Shown here: positions 9,985-20,827 of the stretch, one piece after another
Layout of the letters: the number at the start of each line of letters is the position of its first letter
Position numbering within the stretch: the stretch's first letter is position 1
From: Cylicocyclus nassatus
Taxonomy: Eukaryota > Nematoda > Chromadorea > Rhabditida > Strongylidae
Assembly: GCA_958299035.1 (NCBI GenBank)
Contig: CATQJL010000223.1
Coordinates: 9,909,753 to 9,973,752, forward strand
Direction: 5' to 3'
Length of the DNA: 64,000 nt
Translations under genes and position numbers: made by a program
The notes under the pieces: generated by a model
What the model was told of the DNA's origin: nothing
The model's input: only the letters and a program-made list of their open reading frames with translations
Database searches by the model: none

Positions 9985-11281
9985 TTTCCGCCACATGGAT
10001 TCAGCCAAGAAAAAACGTGAACGATGGCTTGAGTTAATTTACTGAATTTTGCCGCTTAGATGATGAAGCCTTAACGTATTTCCTTGTTTTGAGCAAACCT
10101 ATAATGTTCACTGAAAGAGAGAGGTTGCCTTTTGAATCTTATTGCTGTTTGGGAATGTTACATAAGAAATGGGGTCAATATCGATTAGAAAGCAGATTGA
10201 ACCTACGTTGACGGCCAGGCAACACAAACTCTGGTAGAACTTGTTGAAGATATAGATGACATGTAAATTTTTTGACACGTAGCAAGAGGTTGACTTTTCT
10301 TTTTGTAGGGGTGGAACCAAATATGCTAAATTCATGAAGCGGTGTCGCTTTTTGAATAGATGGGCTCGGATAAGGGTAAAGTACAAAATCGTCTCTCAAT
10401 GAGACTACTTGACCGAAACCTAGCAAGCGAGATATTGTAAAGATTGTAGAGCATCGCAAAAGAAGATTCCCTGCCGATGTTCTTTCTTTGTTTCAGTCAA
10501 TTTTTTCCGCTTTATTCAAGTAATTACAATTAGCATGAGGCTAATGGGGTGCATCATGAAATCCCTCCCGCTCACACCAAGCGATATGGCGAATCTAATG
10601 CTTAGGGAGGATATTATGCACTCGGGGCCTAGCACGAGGTGACGTATGAGAAATTCAAAAATGAAGTCTCCTTGGCAATGTAGAAAATAACGAGATACCT
10701 TTTGTAGTGTATGCTGAAGCTCTTCTACTAATCCACAACGAAAAATATTGGATCGAAGTGAAGAAAATACAAAAATAAATGAAATACTAGAAAGGAAATG
10801 CGAAAAAATGCTGTTTTTATACCATCAAGTGACGACGAAATTTGGTCAATGTGAGCAGTCATGTACATAAGCTTGACCTGAAGAATAGATACCTAGAAAA
10901 AAAATCCCAACAATTTATGAGAAAGGCGAAGAACTGAAAAGATTCACGACTCTGTCTGGTCCCGCTAACCTTGTGTTTTGACATGTTGAAATCGTGTGCG
11001 CAGAGGTTTATGTACTAATCGTGTTTGTAACGTATTGATTTACTTGTGGCTGGTAAAAATGCGTAAGCCTTCAAATTCGGGCTTGCTAAAATCTAGAGTT
11101 GTGCTTTTTGATGCTTCATCAGGTTTACTTTACAGGTTCCCCTTTGCTTTTCAAAAAAAAACGACATTAGTGTATGAAAACGCCAACTCTGCTGAGTCTT
11201 ATATGCCCTTTTGTCCAGTAGAAAATTTTTGAAACGCAATGTGGCCAATATGCATTATAATTACCCTTCTATGCCAATATT
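9985..11281. other. No gene assigned; one uncertain minus-strand frame
   Basis: A 94-codon minus frame at 10175-10459 reads as mixed sequence with no recognised domain or clear splice sites, and overlaps another minus frame at 10108-10386. A plus frame at 10996-11232 is similarly unsupported. No repeat pairs were noticed. Confidence 0.35.
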
Positions 11282-12059
11282 TTAAACTGAAAAGAAATAA
11301 CTCAGTTTTTCAAATAAATTAGTACTTTTATACTTTTGAAGGGATAAAGTGTAGACGAGAATGGCACTACAGAGAAAAACAACAAGAGCAATTGCATGAA
11401 CCAATAGTGAAAGTGTAACCGATCCTTGATCATAAATCTGCGAAGAGACTTTCAAAAAGCAAAATCTTTGAAAATTTCTTGCCTCATTACTGGCACACAC
11501 TTTGCTTTTGTACTTGGAATAAGATTATAATATTTCGAATGTCTTTTGGTAGGAGATCGTGAGCGGCATTTTGGAAGACTATCAGTTTCAGGTTAGCCTT
11601 TTTGAGAACACATTTATTATTGAATTGGCTGAAAAACAGTTTCGGTCGTTTTCAACGATTTGTAGAAATGCCACAGATAGATTTTGTACAGTGGGGGCAC
11701 CACTCGAAAGGATGAGTCAAGGGTAATTGGACGGTCGACTTTGTTTGCTCATAGAATGTTACTTTGATAACGAAATGATGCAGGAAAGCAAAAAAGCCAG
11801 GTTTCTTTGTCAACTTTCCGAAAAATCATACTCCAAAAAACCATTTGAATTTGGATGTAAAGTGCGAATGGCACACACACTTACAATTTTGATAAAATTG
11901 TCCCAAAACTGATTTGTACCGCGCAGATAACTTGAAATTCTCGCAATTCCGGATGCAGAAATGCACAAGTAACAAATCACAGCTTCCATTGTGGTTTGCC
12001 ATGTGGAAGGTTGCATGTATTCAACTGCCAAATTATTCGGTGCACTTACTACATACAAG
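11282..12059 (-). CDS. Two-exon membrane protein fragment, unknown
   Basis: Minus strand. Exon 1 is 12059-11885, preceded by a TACTCAG acceptor at 12060-12062 and closed by ATT|GTAAGT. The intron is 11884-11438 and ends TTCGCAG. Exon 2 is 11437-11282, ending in TAA. The exons join in phase 0. Exon 1 carries a moderately hydrophobic segment (AVICYLCISASGIARI); exon 2 carries a clear membrane segment (LSLLVHAIALVVFLCSAILV) followed by a short polar tail. About 109 residues are visible. The first exon lacks a start and needs upstream sequence. A two-to-four-pass membrane protein is likely; no family is recognised. Confidence 0.45.
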
Positions 12060-13440
12060 CTGAGTACGAAACTTGAAATTAGAAAAAAAGTGATTTTTTG
12101 GAAGGCTAGCCATATAATATCTGTCTTTAATCACCTTTAAGAAGTTTACATGAGAGTATGATAGTAGAAGCTTCGACCTCACGAAAGATCACAGCTAAAG
12201 AGATACTTGATTTTTTCTGAAGCTTCAAATTGCATGTCAAAACGAAATTCATTGATAGCCAACCTACTACCCTAATTTTACGCTTAAATTCACGCGTAAA
12301 AGACGCCCTTTTTCTGTTTTCAAGTGTCGCTCAGCCGCCTCGTTGTGTTTCGAAAATCTCGGGCAATATGCAACACTGTAAGCAGTTTCTCGGTCGCAAA
12401 GTCCTTCGCCGTGTCTGTGCTGCTCAGTTTGAAAAAAAAATTCCTCGCGTCCTATACGCTTGAAATTAATGTACTTTCTTATATGGTTATGCACTGGTCT
12501 CCTCTCTTCTCATTTCCAACTAGCTCCAAAATTCCACCACTCAACTAATAGTCAACAATGCCGCCCTTCTAGTGCTTCATTCAAGCCGCTCGTTCTAGTA
12601 ACAGAAAATAAGTCCTCATGCTAGTGACAAATAAGTCAACTACTCAGTCCAAAATCATTCACCCATTTGGAAAGGAATAAGGACCCAGTAATTGAGAGGA
12701 TTAACTAATCACTCCAAAATCATTCATCCAGATTTGGAAAGGAACAATGATCCAGTAATTGTAAAGATGCAGCTAGTCCTCAATACCAATCTTACTAGAT
12801 TTAGAAACAGAAAGGAGGGAACCAGAAAAGATTAATGGGAGAATTGCTTCAGCAATAGTGAATCGTTGCCATTCCGTTAGAACGAAAAGTCGGGCTTGAT
12901 TGAAGTTACCGTACTAGAAAATTAAAAATTGATTTGGCAGGAGCTGATCGCAAGCGCAAATGATTACGAATCAAGACAGAGAGTAAGAGGGGCGAGACAA
13001 AGAGATATGGGATATTACTAAGTAATATGTCGTGTATTGCGAAGCTCCTCAATGTCCAATGGGGTAACGCATAGATAAGCTAGGGCAATCTGGATTTTTC
13101 AATGTTTTCTTCTCAGTTCTCGTGGTGTAGTAAACAAAATCCTCCTTCTATGTGTTCCTTTGGGTTTTTGGTGCGTTGGTCGCAGGCGACAATGCCAAAC
13201 GTATTCCAAAATCAGTGTAGCCGTGACTCATGTTGACTTCGACAGTGAGCGCGTCAGCACCGTACTATTCGTCAAGCAACGGCATCGTATCTTCAGTATC
13301 TTGATATTCTCAGTTCAGAATTATGATCTTCATTTCTCAGTTATGATCGTTAAATAGTGCTCTGTTTCACCCGCTCTAGCAACTGCGGTAAGTACTCCGC
13401 AACTAAGATCTCCTAAGAAATAGCTCAGACAGCATTTTTC
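12060..13440. other. No gene recognised
   Basis: Overlapping frames on both strands at 12230-12548 have no splice support. A loose direct duplication of AATCATTC-CCA-TTTGGAAAGGAA occurs at about 12653-12680 and 12718-12745. No TIR element found. Confidence 0.35.
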
Positions 13441-13800
13441 AGACAAAAATCTTGCTTTTCCATTCGATTTTTGTGAAATTTTGACAAAAAGCTCAATTTG
13501 AAGAGCATTTCAGCAAGCGGCAGAAAATGCATGTTCTCCCCCCCCCTCCCAAAGAAGATTTTGCAAGTAGGCTGTGGTCTCGCTGGCCAGTTCGAGGTTA
13601 ACAGTTTGTAAAGCTGAACCCCCTTTTGAGCAAAACTCTTGCTTTTCTACTCAATTATGAAAATTAGGCAAAAATCTCATCAGAGCATTACAACAGCAGA
13701 AAATGCATTTTCTCAACAAAGAAGTTGCTGCGAGTTGTGTTGTGGTTCCACGGCACGTCTGATGTTAACATTTCGCAAAAGCTTTCTTTGGAGCGAGTTT
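13441..13800 (+). repeat. Diverged tandem duplication
   Basis: Two segments, about 13441-13615 and 13632-13790, share a series of blocks in the same order: CTTGCTTTTC, a GCAGAAAATGCAT core, AAAGAAG, GTGGT, and GTTAACA(G/T)TT. They are clearly related but strongly diverged, with a C-rich tract inserted in the first at 13538-13550. No coding capacity is evident. Confidence 0.45.
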
Positions 13801-13995
13801 TTGATTTTTGTGAAATTTGATGAAAATCACAATTTGAAAGTAGTCGTATTGTTGGACATGCATCTGTTATGAGTCATGTAAACAGCTTATTTCATTAATT
13901 GTCGGTCAAATCCCCAAAACGAAAAGGAATAGTTGTAACAGCTGGTTACAAATGTACCCTTTGTTTGAATGAAAATAGATAGGGTAATCTTATCG

Positions 13996-14223
13996 TTAGT
14001 ACCATTTTTCATGTGCTGTTTCTAGAAGAGATGAAACGCAGTTCAGAGTCACATGAAATTTCACTGGACATTGGCAAGGAAGTCCGTTTAGTCGAAGTAA
14101 CCTTTCCAAATGAATCCTAGAGTTTCGAAGATTAGTGGACGCTGATAATGAATCTGTTTTCATTATCTGCCATACGTTGCTGGACGACAAGTTATAATGT
14201 TTTGTGGAGCGAAACGAACGCAA
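13996..14223 (-). CDS. Candidate terminal exon, Cys-containing, unknown
   Basis: A minus frame of 75 codons ends with TAA at 13996. Its last 39 residues follow a possible acceptor (AAACTCTAG) and include LLRLNGLPCQCPVKFHVTLN, a stretch with plausible amphipathic strands and three cysteines. No family is recognised. It is not made of a repeat seen elsewhere in the window. Confidence 0.28.
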   Translation of the reverse strand: MRSFRSTKHYNLSSSNVWQIMKTDSLSASTNLRNSRIHLERLLRLNGLPCQCPVKFHVTLNCVSSLLETAHEKWY

Positions 14224-14422
14224 ATTTAGGAATGCTTGCTGGTTAGGATCTTTCGGGCACCCAAATAGAGCAGTGTATAAGACTGAAGATATCCATTGGA
14301 TGCATGCTCTGATATACAGAACCTTTGAGCACCTTTGGACAATTTGTTTCAGCTGCGCTTTCGATTTTTCAAATAAAATACTCTCATAAGTCGGACATCA
14401 CGAATGGGGCGCCCAACACGGC

Positions 14423-14457
14423 CGGGCGATCATTTTCAATAGAGAATGATCGCCCGC
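14423..14457. other. 12-bp perfect hairpin
   Basis: CGGGCGATCATT and AATGATCGCCCG are separated by about 10 nt. Too short for a MITE; it could be the relic of a palindromic element or an RNA hairpin. Confidence 0.5.
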
Positions 14458-14589
14458 TTCCAAAACGGGAGATTGATGCACACCGCCCCAGATTTGGTTG
14501 GAATCAGCGTTATTGCTCTTCCATTTGAAAATGTCACTTACTTTCCTTGTAAGTTATGTATGTGCTTTGAACCACTTACAGTGAACTGT

Positions 14590-14830
14590 AGGATCGCTAA
14601 AGCCGTATGTCTGTTTGGGTGTATGTCTATCTTCATGTCTGTCTGCACGCATGTTCCGAATAATTATTATTTCTGAAACCGATCCGGGCCGGCTGGGCAG
14701 GTGTTGTAGGCTTTTGTATCGAGCGATATCAATTTTAGCGATTTTTTGCTACGAGCTACGGGGAGGGAGTTGGCTTAGGGGGAAAGTAAGCATGCTGTTT
14801 ACGAATATTTTGATGAGAGGCCCGGACGGA
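14590..14830 (-). repeat. Repeat A copy in reverse orientation
   Basis: Reads in the minus direction the same sequence of blocks as 600-800: a GTCTGTCTG-type microsatellite, GCATGTTCCGAATA, GATCCGGGCC, an ATCGATATC-like block, and a CTACGGGG...GTAAGCATGCTGTTTACGAAT end. The overlapping plus frames at 14446-14860 translate this repeat. Confidence 0.65.
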
Positions 14831-15056
14831 GTTGTAGGTTTGCCAGTTCCTAATTCATAACTTTTCCTTTGCACCATACCTACCATAACCCTTACTGCGA
14901 CATCAGAATCTGACGAAAGTAGCTGCACCTGTAGCTTTTGTCATGCCTACATAATGGCAACATTTAGAGCGTCAAATTCGACGAGAGGGGTTATGGAAAA
15001 AGTTGCAAAACTTGGTTAACACTCGAGTAACATTCTTTTTCCCTACTTTTATTGAG

Positions 15057-15217
15057 TCAAGTTCTCAAGTCTAAGACCAGTAATGACGTGTTCATGCGGC
15101 AATCTTGTTATTATAGAGTACGAGCCGTAAGTCCATGTTTTCATACTTGATATAAGCTTTATCTTTGAATCTAGACGAAGTTGCCATAAGCATGGAACGT
15201 GTAAATCTCTTTTTTAG
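15057..15217 (+). CDS. Candidate last two exons of a Cys-rich extracellular protein
   Basis: Exon 15057-15126 closes with GCC|GTAAGT; the intron is 15127-15174 (48 nt, ending AATCTAG); the final exon is 15175-15217, ending in TAG. The junction splits a codon after two bases and the frame continues. The peptide holds CSCGNLVIIEYEP and then RSCHKHGTCKSLF. CxHxGTC is reminiscent of the first two cysteines of an EGF module, but a full module is not visible. The upstream acceptor (TTATTGAG) is non-consensus. No signal peptide exon was found. Confidence 0.33.
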
Positions 15218-16455
15218 ATATATCGAACGGCACTTGTATCACTGTGCTTGTATAGAGGTCGAAGGACAAAAAAAGCAAATTTTCTGTTTCGAATATATCG
15301 AAATCATTGTTTACCTAATAAAACTTTGTTCATGATTGCGAAAACGAGAGGATGTGAATTATTCAAAGTCACTGGCAACTAGACACAGCCACTTCATATT
15401 TCGTTCTTTTGCAATCAGCTAGGGGATGCTGATCTTTTACAGGTGCGTTTTTAGCTGCGATAGAGCATGGAATCTAATGCTTTGGTTCTACATGGGAAAT
15501 AAACAGTCAATCAAACGTCAATCAATCACATTTATGTGACTGGATATGAAATTGCACTAATTTTTACGCCTAGACTATAGCTTTGTTAAAATCTCAATGG
15601 GGAAACGACACATTCTAAAACATCTTGAAAGTGTTTGATTTGTAGCTTTCCTGGGTGCACTTTTCTCATAAGTCGCATTTATTACCAACGAAGTCCTTTT
15701 TAAGTCTGTTGTAAATAAATTGAGTTTTTAGGGGCTGAGACATCTATGATGAAAGTTGACTATATTGGCTGATGCTTGTGATATTGCTTTGGGAGGCTAA
15801 AGGAATGTACGACTGTGTGCCTAAAATGTAAGTAGCGGTGTCCAAAATTTGTTTCTTCGAAAGCATCGTTTTCTTTCCGGATTATGCGAATCTGTCATAT
15901 CGCAAATTTGACACCTTTAAGGATGAAAGAATGTAGCTCTACGGTCACTTTGGGATGAACTCTTTGTAGTGACGACTTTGATCTTTGGTAATCCTCGCAT
16001 GGACAGTTTTATCTCCGTATGCTAAGTGTTTTGATGTGTATGTACTTGCAACTTTGCACTTTTCCCGCATTATTGTTATTGTTATTTCAATAAAAGACTC
16101 CACGCTATATTGATTTATGGCTATTTTGGAATTATAAGGCGGAGCAATAATCCGAATAGGGGAAAAAGCGCTCCTAATGTCATTTCATTGCGCCAGTCTT
16201 TTATTCTTGGCGGCCGCAGGGATATGGCCCGCAACCGTGTAGATACCGGGCGACGACGAGCCAGTGATCAGCCGGCCAGCTGGAGAGGGTGTTTTCAGTC
16301 AAAAGTAAGGTTTTTGTGCTCTCTAATGTGGATCCTATTCAGCACTGCGGATAACAGGTAAGCAAGTTCGCTAGAAAGCAAGTTTTTGCCCGTACACTGC
16401 CTTTGAGCTCTGAGAGCTCACTCAACTTTATTTTTTGCTTTCCATTCTACTTCCA
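15218..16455. other. No gene assigned
   Basis: Mostly AT-rich. A frame at 16110-16361 ends near a good donor (ATAACAG|GTAAGC at 16356) but is not recognisable and lacks an acceptor. A possible polyadenylation context (AATAAAAGACTCC) occurs at about 16090. Confidence 0.35.
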
Positions 16456-16697
16456 AGGCCTCCAGAGTCCACGCGATTTGATCGCCGCGATTAATCGCGA
16501 CAGACAACTGTAACAATATCATCGCACGTAGATCTTCTTGCATTTCGGTCACAATAGTTTTCCAACACGATAATCGTGATTTCGATTGTGACTAACTATC
16601 ACAATCGATGAGAAGATCGGCATGTAATGAACTCTAACACTTGTCTTGTAGCGATTGAATCGCGACGATCAAATCGCGTGAACTTTGCCCGAGGCCT
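16456..16697. mobile_element. Palindromic MITE-like element rich in ATCGCG
   Basis: Ends AGGCCTCCAGAGTCCACGCG and CGCGTGAACTTTGCCCGAGGCCT are imperfect inverted repeats, followed inwards by ATTTGATCG / CGATCAAAT. The interior is itself palindromic (TCACAATAG...CTATCACAATCG). Single copy in this window. Confidence 0.6.
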
Positions 16698-16863
16698 AAC
16701 AGAAATAAGGGGAAGCAGATAAACGATTATAAATGGAAAACGTAGATCTTTGTCCTCTTTGTAATCATGTTGTGCAAGTTGAAAATTAACAACAGAGAAT
16801 ATCGATACACTCGCCAACACAGAATATCGATACAATCTAAGTGCATGTCATAGATCTCGCAAA

Positions 16864-17394
16864 ATGAAGTGCTTAGAGCTTATGAAGCACACGCAGAGTA
16901 TGGCATCGTCATCAATGGATGTGTTGCAGCTGTTTATTTATGCGGTAAGTCATCGGAAAATAATGAGCAGATTTGATTGTTATTTATAGCTTTCTACCAT
17001 TCTCATTTTTTATAATTCCTCTATTATCACAATGGCTTCTATGCAAGCTGACGTTGAACATTGTAAAAAGAACCAAAATCCCATGAGGAAGAAAATCGAG
17101 GAAAAAAGAAAATTGCAAGGGAACAAAAATCCGGACCCTGTCTGCGAGGCTCTACGCAAACTCAAAATCAACCTCAGTCAAATACCTATCGGGATCAATG
17201 CAACTCCCAATATTCAAACTATCAATGTAACTTTTGATGCAGCGACTTATGGACTCAAGGGTTCGAACGCTGGTAAGGTAAATGTGACTGTTTCCTACTT
17301 CCAGCAATGTGGTAAGGTGGGTCGCCTAAAGACACCTAATATATCCCCAGAGAAATATGACATTGTAGAAAAGAACATGCCATGGTTTTGCTGA
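16864..17394 (+). CDS. Two-exon secreted or membrane-anchored protein, unknown; possible frameshift at its end
   Basis: Exon 1 16864-16944 (ATG...GCG), intron 16945-16989 (45 nt, GTAAGT...TTATAG), exon 2 from 16990 in phase 0. A hydrophobic segment crosses the junction (VLQLFIYALSTILIFY, residues about 20-35), so the product would be secreted or type II membrane. A charged segment then follows (KKIEEKRKLQGNK), and a Cys-containing region with several N-glycosylation sequons (NLS, NAT, NVT). The frame stops at TGA 17392-17394. Reading one base differently at the TTTT run (about 17386-17389) continues it through DADECYQKEFETAFENNKFP and two more cysteines to 17482. Either the assembly has one T too many, or the gene is a recent pseudogene. 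No family is recognised. Confidence 0.5.
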
Positions 17395-17542
17395 CGCTGA
17401 TGAGTGCTATCAAAAGGAATTCGAAACAGCGTTTGAAAATAACAAATTCCCGGTCTGTTTTCGGATAGGTTTTTTTAGAAATTTACCTGGCCCATAAACA
17501 GATGCGTTTTACCTCCATTTCTGTTGCATTGTTGAGCGCGCA

Positions 17543-17747
17543 GAGGAATTATTCCCAACGAAATGGGGTTTGTTCAGGGTTATGATGTCAGGCTAGAATC
17601 TGCGGCATATAAAATTTCTCGAAGATTTATGAAAGAGTTCGAAAATGGCGTCTCGCGGCTCCAGTATGGTCAACACACACAGAGGCAAAGTGTATTAGAT
17701 AAACTGCAAAACGACTTTTATTTCTGCTTTTTTAACGAAAATTCTCG
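17543..17747 (+). CDS. Candidate further exon of the preceding gene
   Basis: An acceptor-like GAGCGCGCAG is followed by a frame open to a strong donor, TCTCG|GTAAGT at 17747. The peptide is charged and aromatic (RRFMKEFENGVSRLQYGQH). After a ~70-nt intron the frame could end within about 20 codons in a Cys-rich tail (RCNCRLCWSN). Its phase does not fit simply with the end of the 16864 gene, so membership in that gene is an inference from position and strand. Confidence 0.3.
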
Positions 17748-17869
17748 GTAAGTTTTCTTTCATCTTTCAAAAGCATGGACTCTAAGTATGCATATCAATA
17801 AAGAAATTGTTTAGTGCAGGACTTTTAGTCGAAGATGCAATTGCAGGCTTTGCTGGAGTAATTAAAAGA

Positions 17870-18100
17870 AAGAATCATACTCTCAAGGAAAGTCATATTT
17901 TACATATCTCATTGAACTTGACTTGATAGAAATCCATGCCTCAGGCAGGCGCTATACTCCTCGAGGAGTAAAGCACCCCTCGTCGCCAATTGCCACTCGC
18001 TACTAGAGGATCGCCCGTCGCGTATGGAGTTGGTTAGCACCCCTCGTTGCCTCGCGTTTTCTAATTGTTACGATTGTGCATAATCTTCCATAGGCACATA
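17870..18100. other. No gene recognised; short CTCGAGGAGT hairpin
   Basis: Contains GCGCTATACTCCTCGAGGAGTA at about 17950; a related GCGCTATACTCCTTTAAGAGCATAGCGCC palindrome lies at 18941-18969, suggesting a short shared repeat. Confidence 0.4.
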
Positions 18101-18316
18101 GAGTCGAGTAGATTTTCCGCTTAACATAATGTGCTTGCACTGAAGATAAGATGCGGTAGAATTTGCGCGTGAAGAAATAGCCACGCCAGTAATGCCAGCC
18201 TTTTGCGCGCGCAAGTGGCCGGCGTCACGGACGCAGCTCTTTGTTTACGCGCAAATTTAACCGCATTTCTCCTTCAGAGCAAGCACACTATAAAGTAAAA
18301 AATCTACTCGACTGTA
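18101..18316. mobile_element. Palindromic MITE (AGTCGAGTAGATTTTCCGC family), copy 2
   Basis: Ends GAGTCGAGTAGATTTTCCGC and AATCTACTCGACTGTACTC; arms and GC-rich core match the copy at 9766-9984 along their whole length with scattered substitutions. Confidence 0.8.
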
Positions 18317-18439
18317 CTCTGTAAGCAAGATTTGGCATGTATACATAAGCTCAAAGAAACCATGCCTATACATATTTCACCCGGTGTAATTGCAGAAATC
18401 TGGCAGGTTGCCTTCGCGTATCGTGGCGATATTGGAGAA

Positions 18440-18905
18440 ATCGCAAGGGGTACAGTTGAGGCCTGCCGGCGACTGCACATTAGATAGCTATCGACCGCTG
18501 GCATGCTTTTATTTGTCCAATCGATATGTATCCAATGCGTATTCGCCAAGATTAGCGATCACCCGCCATCGATATTGACGATCGACAGTCGCTACTACTC
18601 GCGATTGCCAGTCGCCAGTATTGACGACTGTGTCTTCCACGCGTAGTGATCGTTTCCAATTTACCACATGTCCAATCGATATGCATCCAACATGGAGTCG
18701 AACACCCAACCTTGGCGACTGACGACCGCTACTCGTAGCGATTGGTGATCGCCAGTGGTAGCGATTACCGACCGCTAATTTCGGCGACTACACGTTTGAT
18801 AAGTATTGATTTAAAGCGTGATAACTTATTGGCGATGAAGACCTAAGTAAAGTGCTGTCGCCGAAGTTAGCGACTGGCGATCGCCGCCAATATCGGCGAC
18901 AAAAA
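18440..18905. repeat. Compound repeat of GCGATT/AGTCGC motifs
   Basis: Dense in short inverted motifs such as AGCGATT, GGCGACT, GATCGCC and their complements. A 20-bp block, TGTCCAATCGATATGTATCC (about 18513) recurs about 158 bp later as TGTCCAATCGATATGCATCC, indicating at least one tandem step. The minus-strand frame at 18788-19186 is built partly from it. Repeat class unknown. Confidence 0.6.
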
Positions 18906-20171
18906 TCAATTACGCGTATTTGGTGCATACTGATCGAAGGGGCGCTATACTCCTTTAAGAGCATAGCGCCCGCCTCCCAAAAAGTTGGCGCGTGAAGTAA
19001 ACATAAAGATTCTTGAGCAAGTCTTCTGTTGTAGCAAAAAGTCGCTTCAATGCAGTGGCTCCAGTGAATCACAGACATTGCTCTGCAGAGTGAATGGGAT
19101 AAGTACCGCTTAAAAGTGGTAGTTATCCCATTTAGAATTTGATTACAACAAGTTTGATACCTTGGTTGACAGCAGTAACAAGACATCTTTCAGAACTGGG
19201 AAGACTGGGATGGATACGGATGCAGCATGATACCATATCCAAATATCACTCCCTTTCGACAGTATGATGAGCAGACTCTAATTTTGTGTGTGGCTGCTAA
19301 TCTGACGTGCCACGTGGTAAATAACACACTAGTCGTCTGGGATTATAATTATACTATTTTTGACAATTTATTAGACTTGTAGCTATTGTTCTTTTTCTGC
19401 AGCACTTGAATAATGTGGCTTAGTAAAGATACGCAGCAATAAATTTGATTCATATAGAACTCAAAGTTTGTGCAGTAAGAAAAGTGCGTGGTTTATACTT
19501 CTTATGCGTGAACCGACTCAGCTTGATTTGCTGTTTTTTAAAATGGATAGAATTTTGACGCAGTATGAGAAGTTCGCAACAACCCTTGCCTTTTCGAAGT
19601 TGCAGCTTCCGATTGTTGCTAATGCTACATAATTTGACCTTAGTACCTGCACAAAAATGAAAATTGAAGAACGCAGTGGTGATTATAAAAGAAGAGTGAA
19701 TTTTAACATGCTCAGCCCTTGGTAAGAGTTTTTTGATTTCTTTCCTTTTTTCTCCCACGAAAAGCGAAAAATTTGGAGCGTCTTGCATGTTGATCGTATG
19801 TTGACGTACGCACAAAAAAAAGCAAACTTTTGGACAGTTTATCCACTAATGGCAGAAAGGGAAATTTGATAACGCCAGGTGCTTATCTCATATGCCAAGA
19901 TACGGTTTTCGAATATATGATAAAGAAACAACAATTGGTACAATTTAAGTGAGGTACTTCGTTACGAGGATCCTCCCACATCGAACATTTATAGAATCAA
20001 TTTGTGTTGAATCTTAGTTCTTTGTTCTAATCAACGCAGTCCAGCGCATCGGAAAAGTAACAAGGTTGTACTTTAGACAGAATGTGAGATAAGAACAAAG
20101 AACAGACCTATGGAATCAAACGGTTTCTTTTTTCCCGCATTCTTCAATCGATAGTTTTGCCACCTTGAAAG
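18906..20171. other. No gene assigned
   Basis: Holds the GCGCTATACTCC palindrome at 18941-18969. A 121-codon minus frame at 19450-19815 is K/F/L-rich with no recognised domain or splice support. The right edge is the target site of the RTE-like element. Confidence 0.35.
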
Positions 20172-20260
20172 CCAAAGACTTACTTACTTCTTCTTCTTTA
20201 TCTTCGCCATTGTCCCGCGGTTGCAGGGTCGGCGGTGGTGCATTTTTGCTTCCATTTGAC

Positions 20261-20827
20261 TCAATCAGCTGCTTCTTGTGGTTTGAGCTTTGCAATGTGC
20301 AGGTCGTTTCGAATGGTGTCCAACCAGCGTTGCTTCGGACGGCCACATGGTCTCTTCCCCTGTGGATCTAGATGAACTGCTGTTTTCGCTACTGTATTAT
20401 CTTCACTTCGTAAAACGTGACCATACCATCGTAGTCTGGCACCTTGCATCTTATCCGCGATAGGTGCAACTCCGAGAATGTGTCGTACATCGTCGTTCGT
20501 GACGCAGTTTCTTCTCGTTAGGCCAAGTATCCATCTTATCATTCGCGTCTCCATCGTGCTCAGGATCTGCTCGTGTTTCCTAGTTGCTGGCCAACATTCG
20601 GCTCCATACAGTGCGACTGGCCTCACCACAGTCCGATACACTTTCGACTTGAGATACAACGGAATTCGTCGGTCGCAGAGTACTCCTGTTACTTGCCGCC
20701 ATTTCAGCCACGCCGCGTTCGTCCTAGCACGAGCATCAGTGATCGTGTCGCAATCCGACGACACTCGGGAGCCCAGGTATTTGAATATCGTGACCTTCTT
20801 CAGCGGCTGCCCAATTGCTCTCCGCAT
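20261..20827 (-). pseudogene. RTE-like C-terminal domain
   Basis: A 188-codon frame contains FKYLGSRVSSDCD, the thumb region with a long helix (WRQVTGVLCDRRIPLYLKSK), YRTVVRPVALYGAECW, and the C-terminal RLRWYGHVLR and GRPKQRWLDTIR motifs typical of RTE-like proteins. It ends at TGA or TAG near 20261, about 75 bp before the 3' end of the element. Confidence 0.85.

Noticed and set aside
18788..19186. 132-codon minus-strand frame
   Set aside because: Partly built from the AGTCGC compound repeat; no recognised domain or splice sites.
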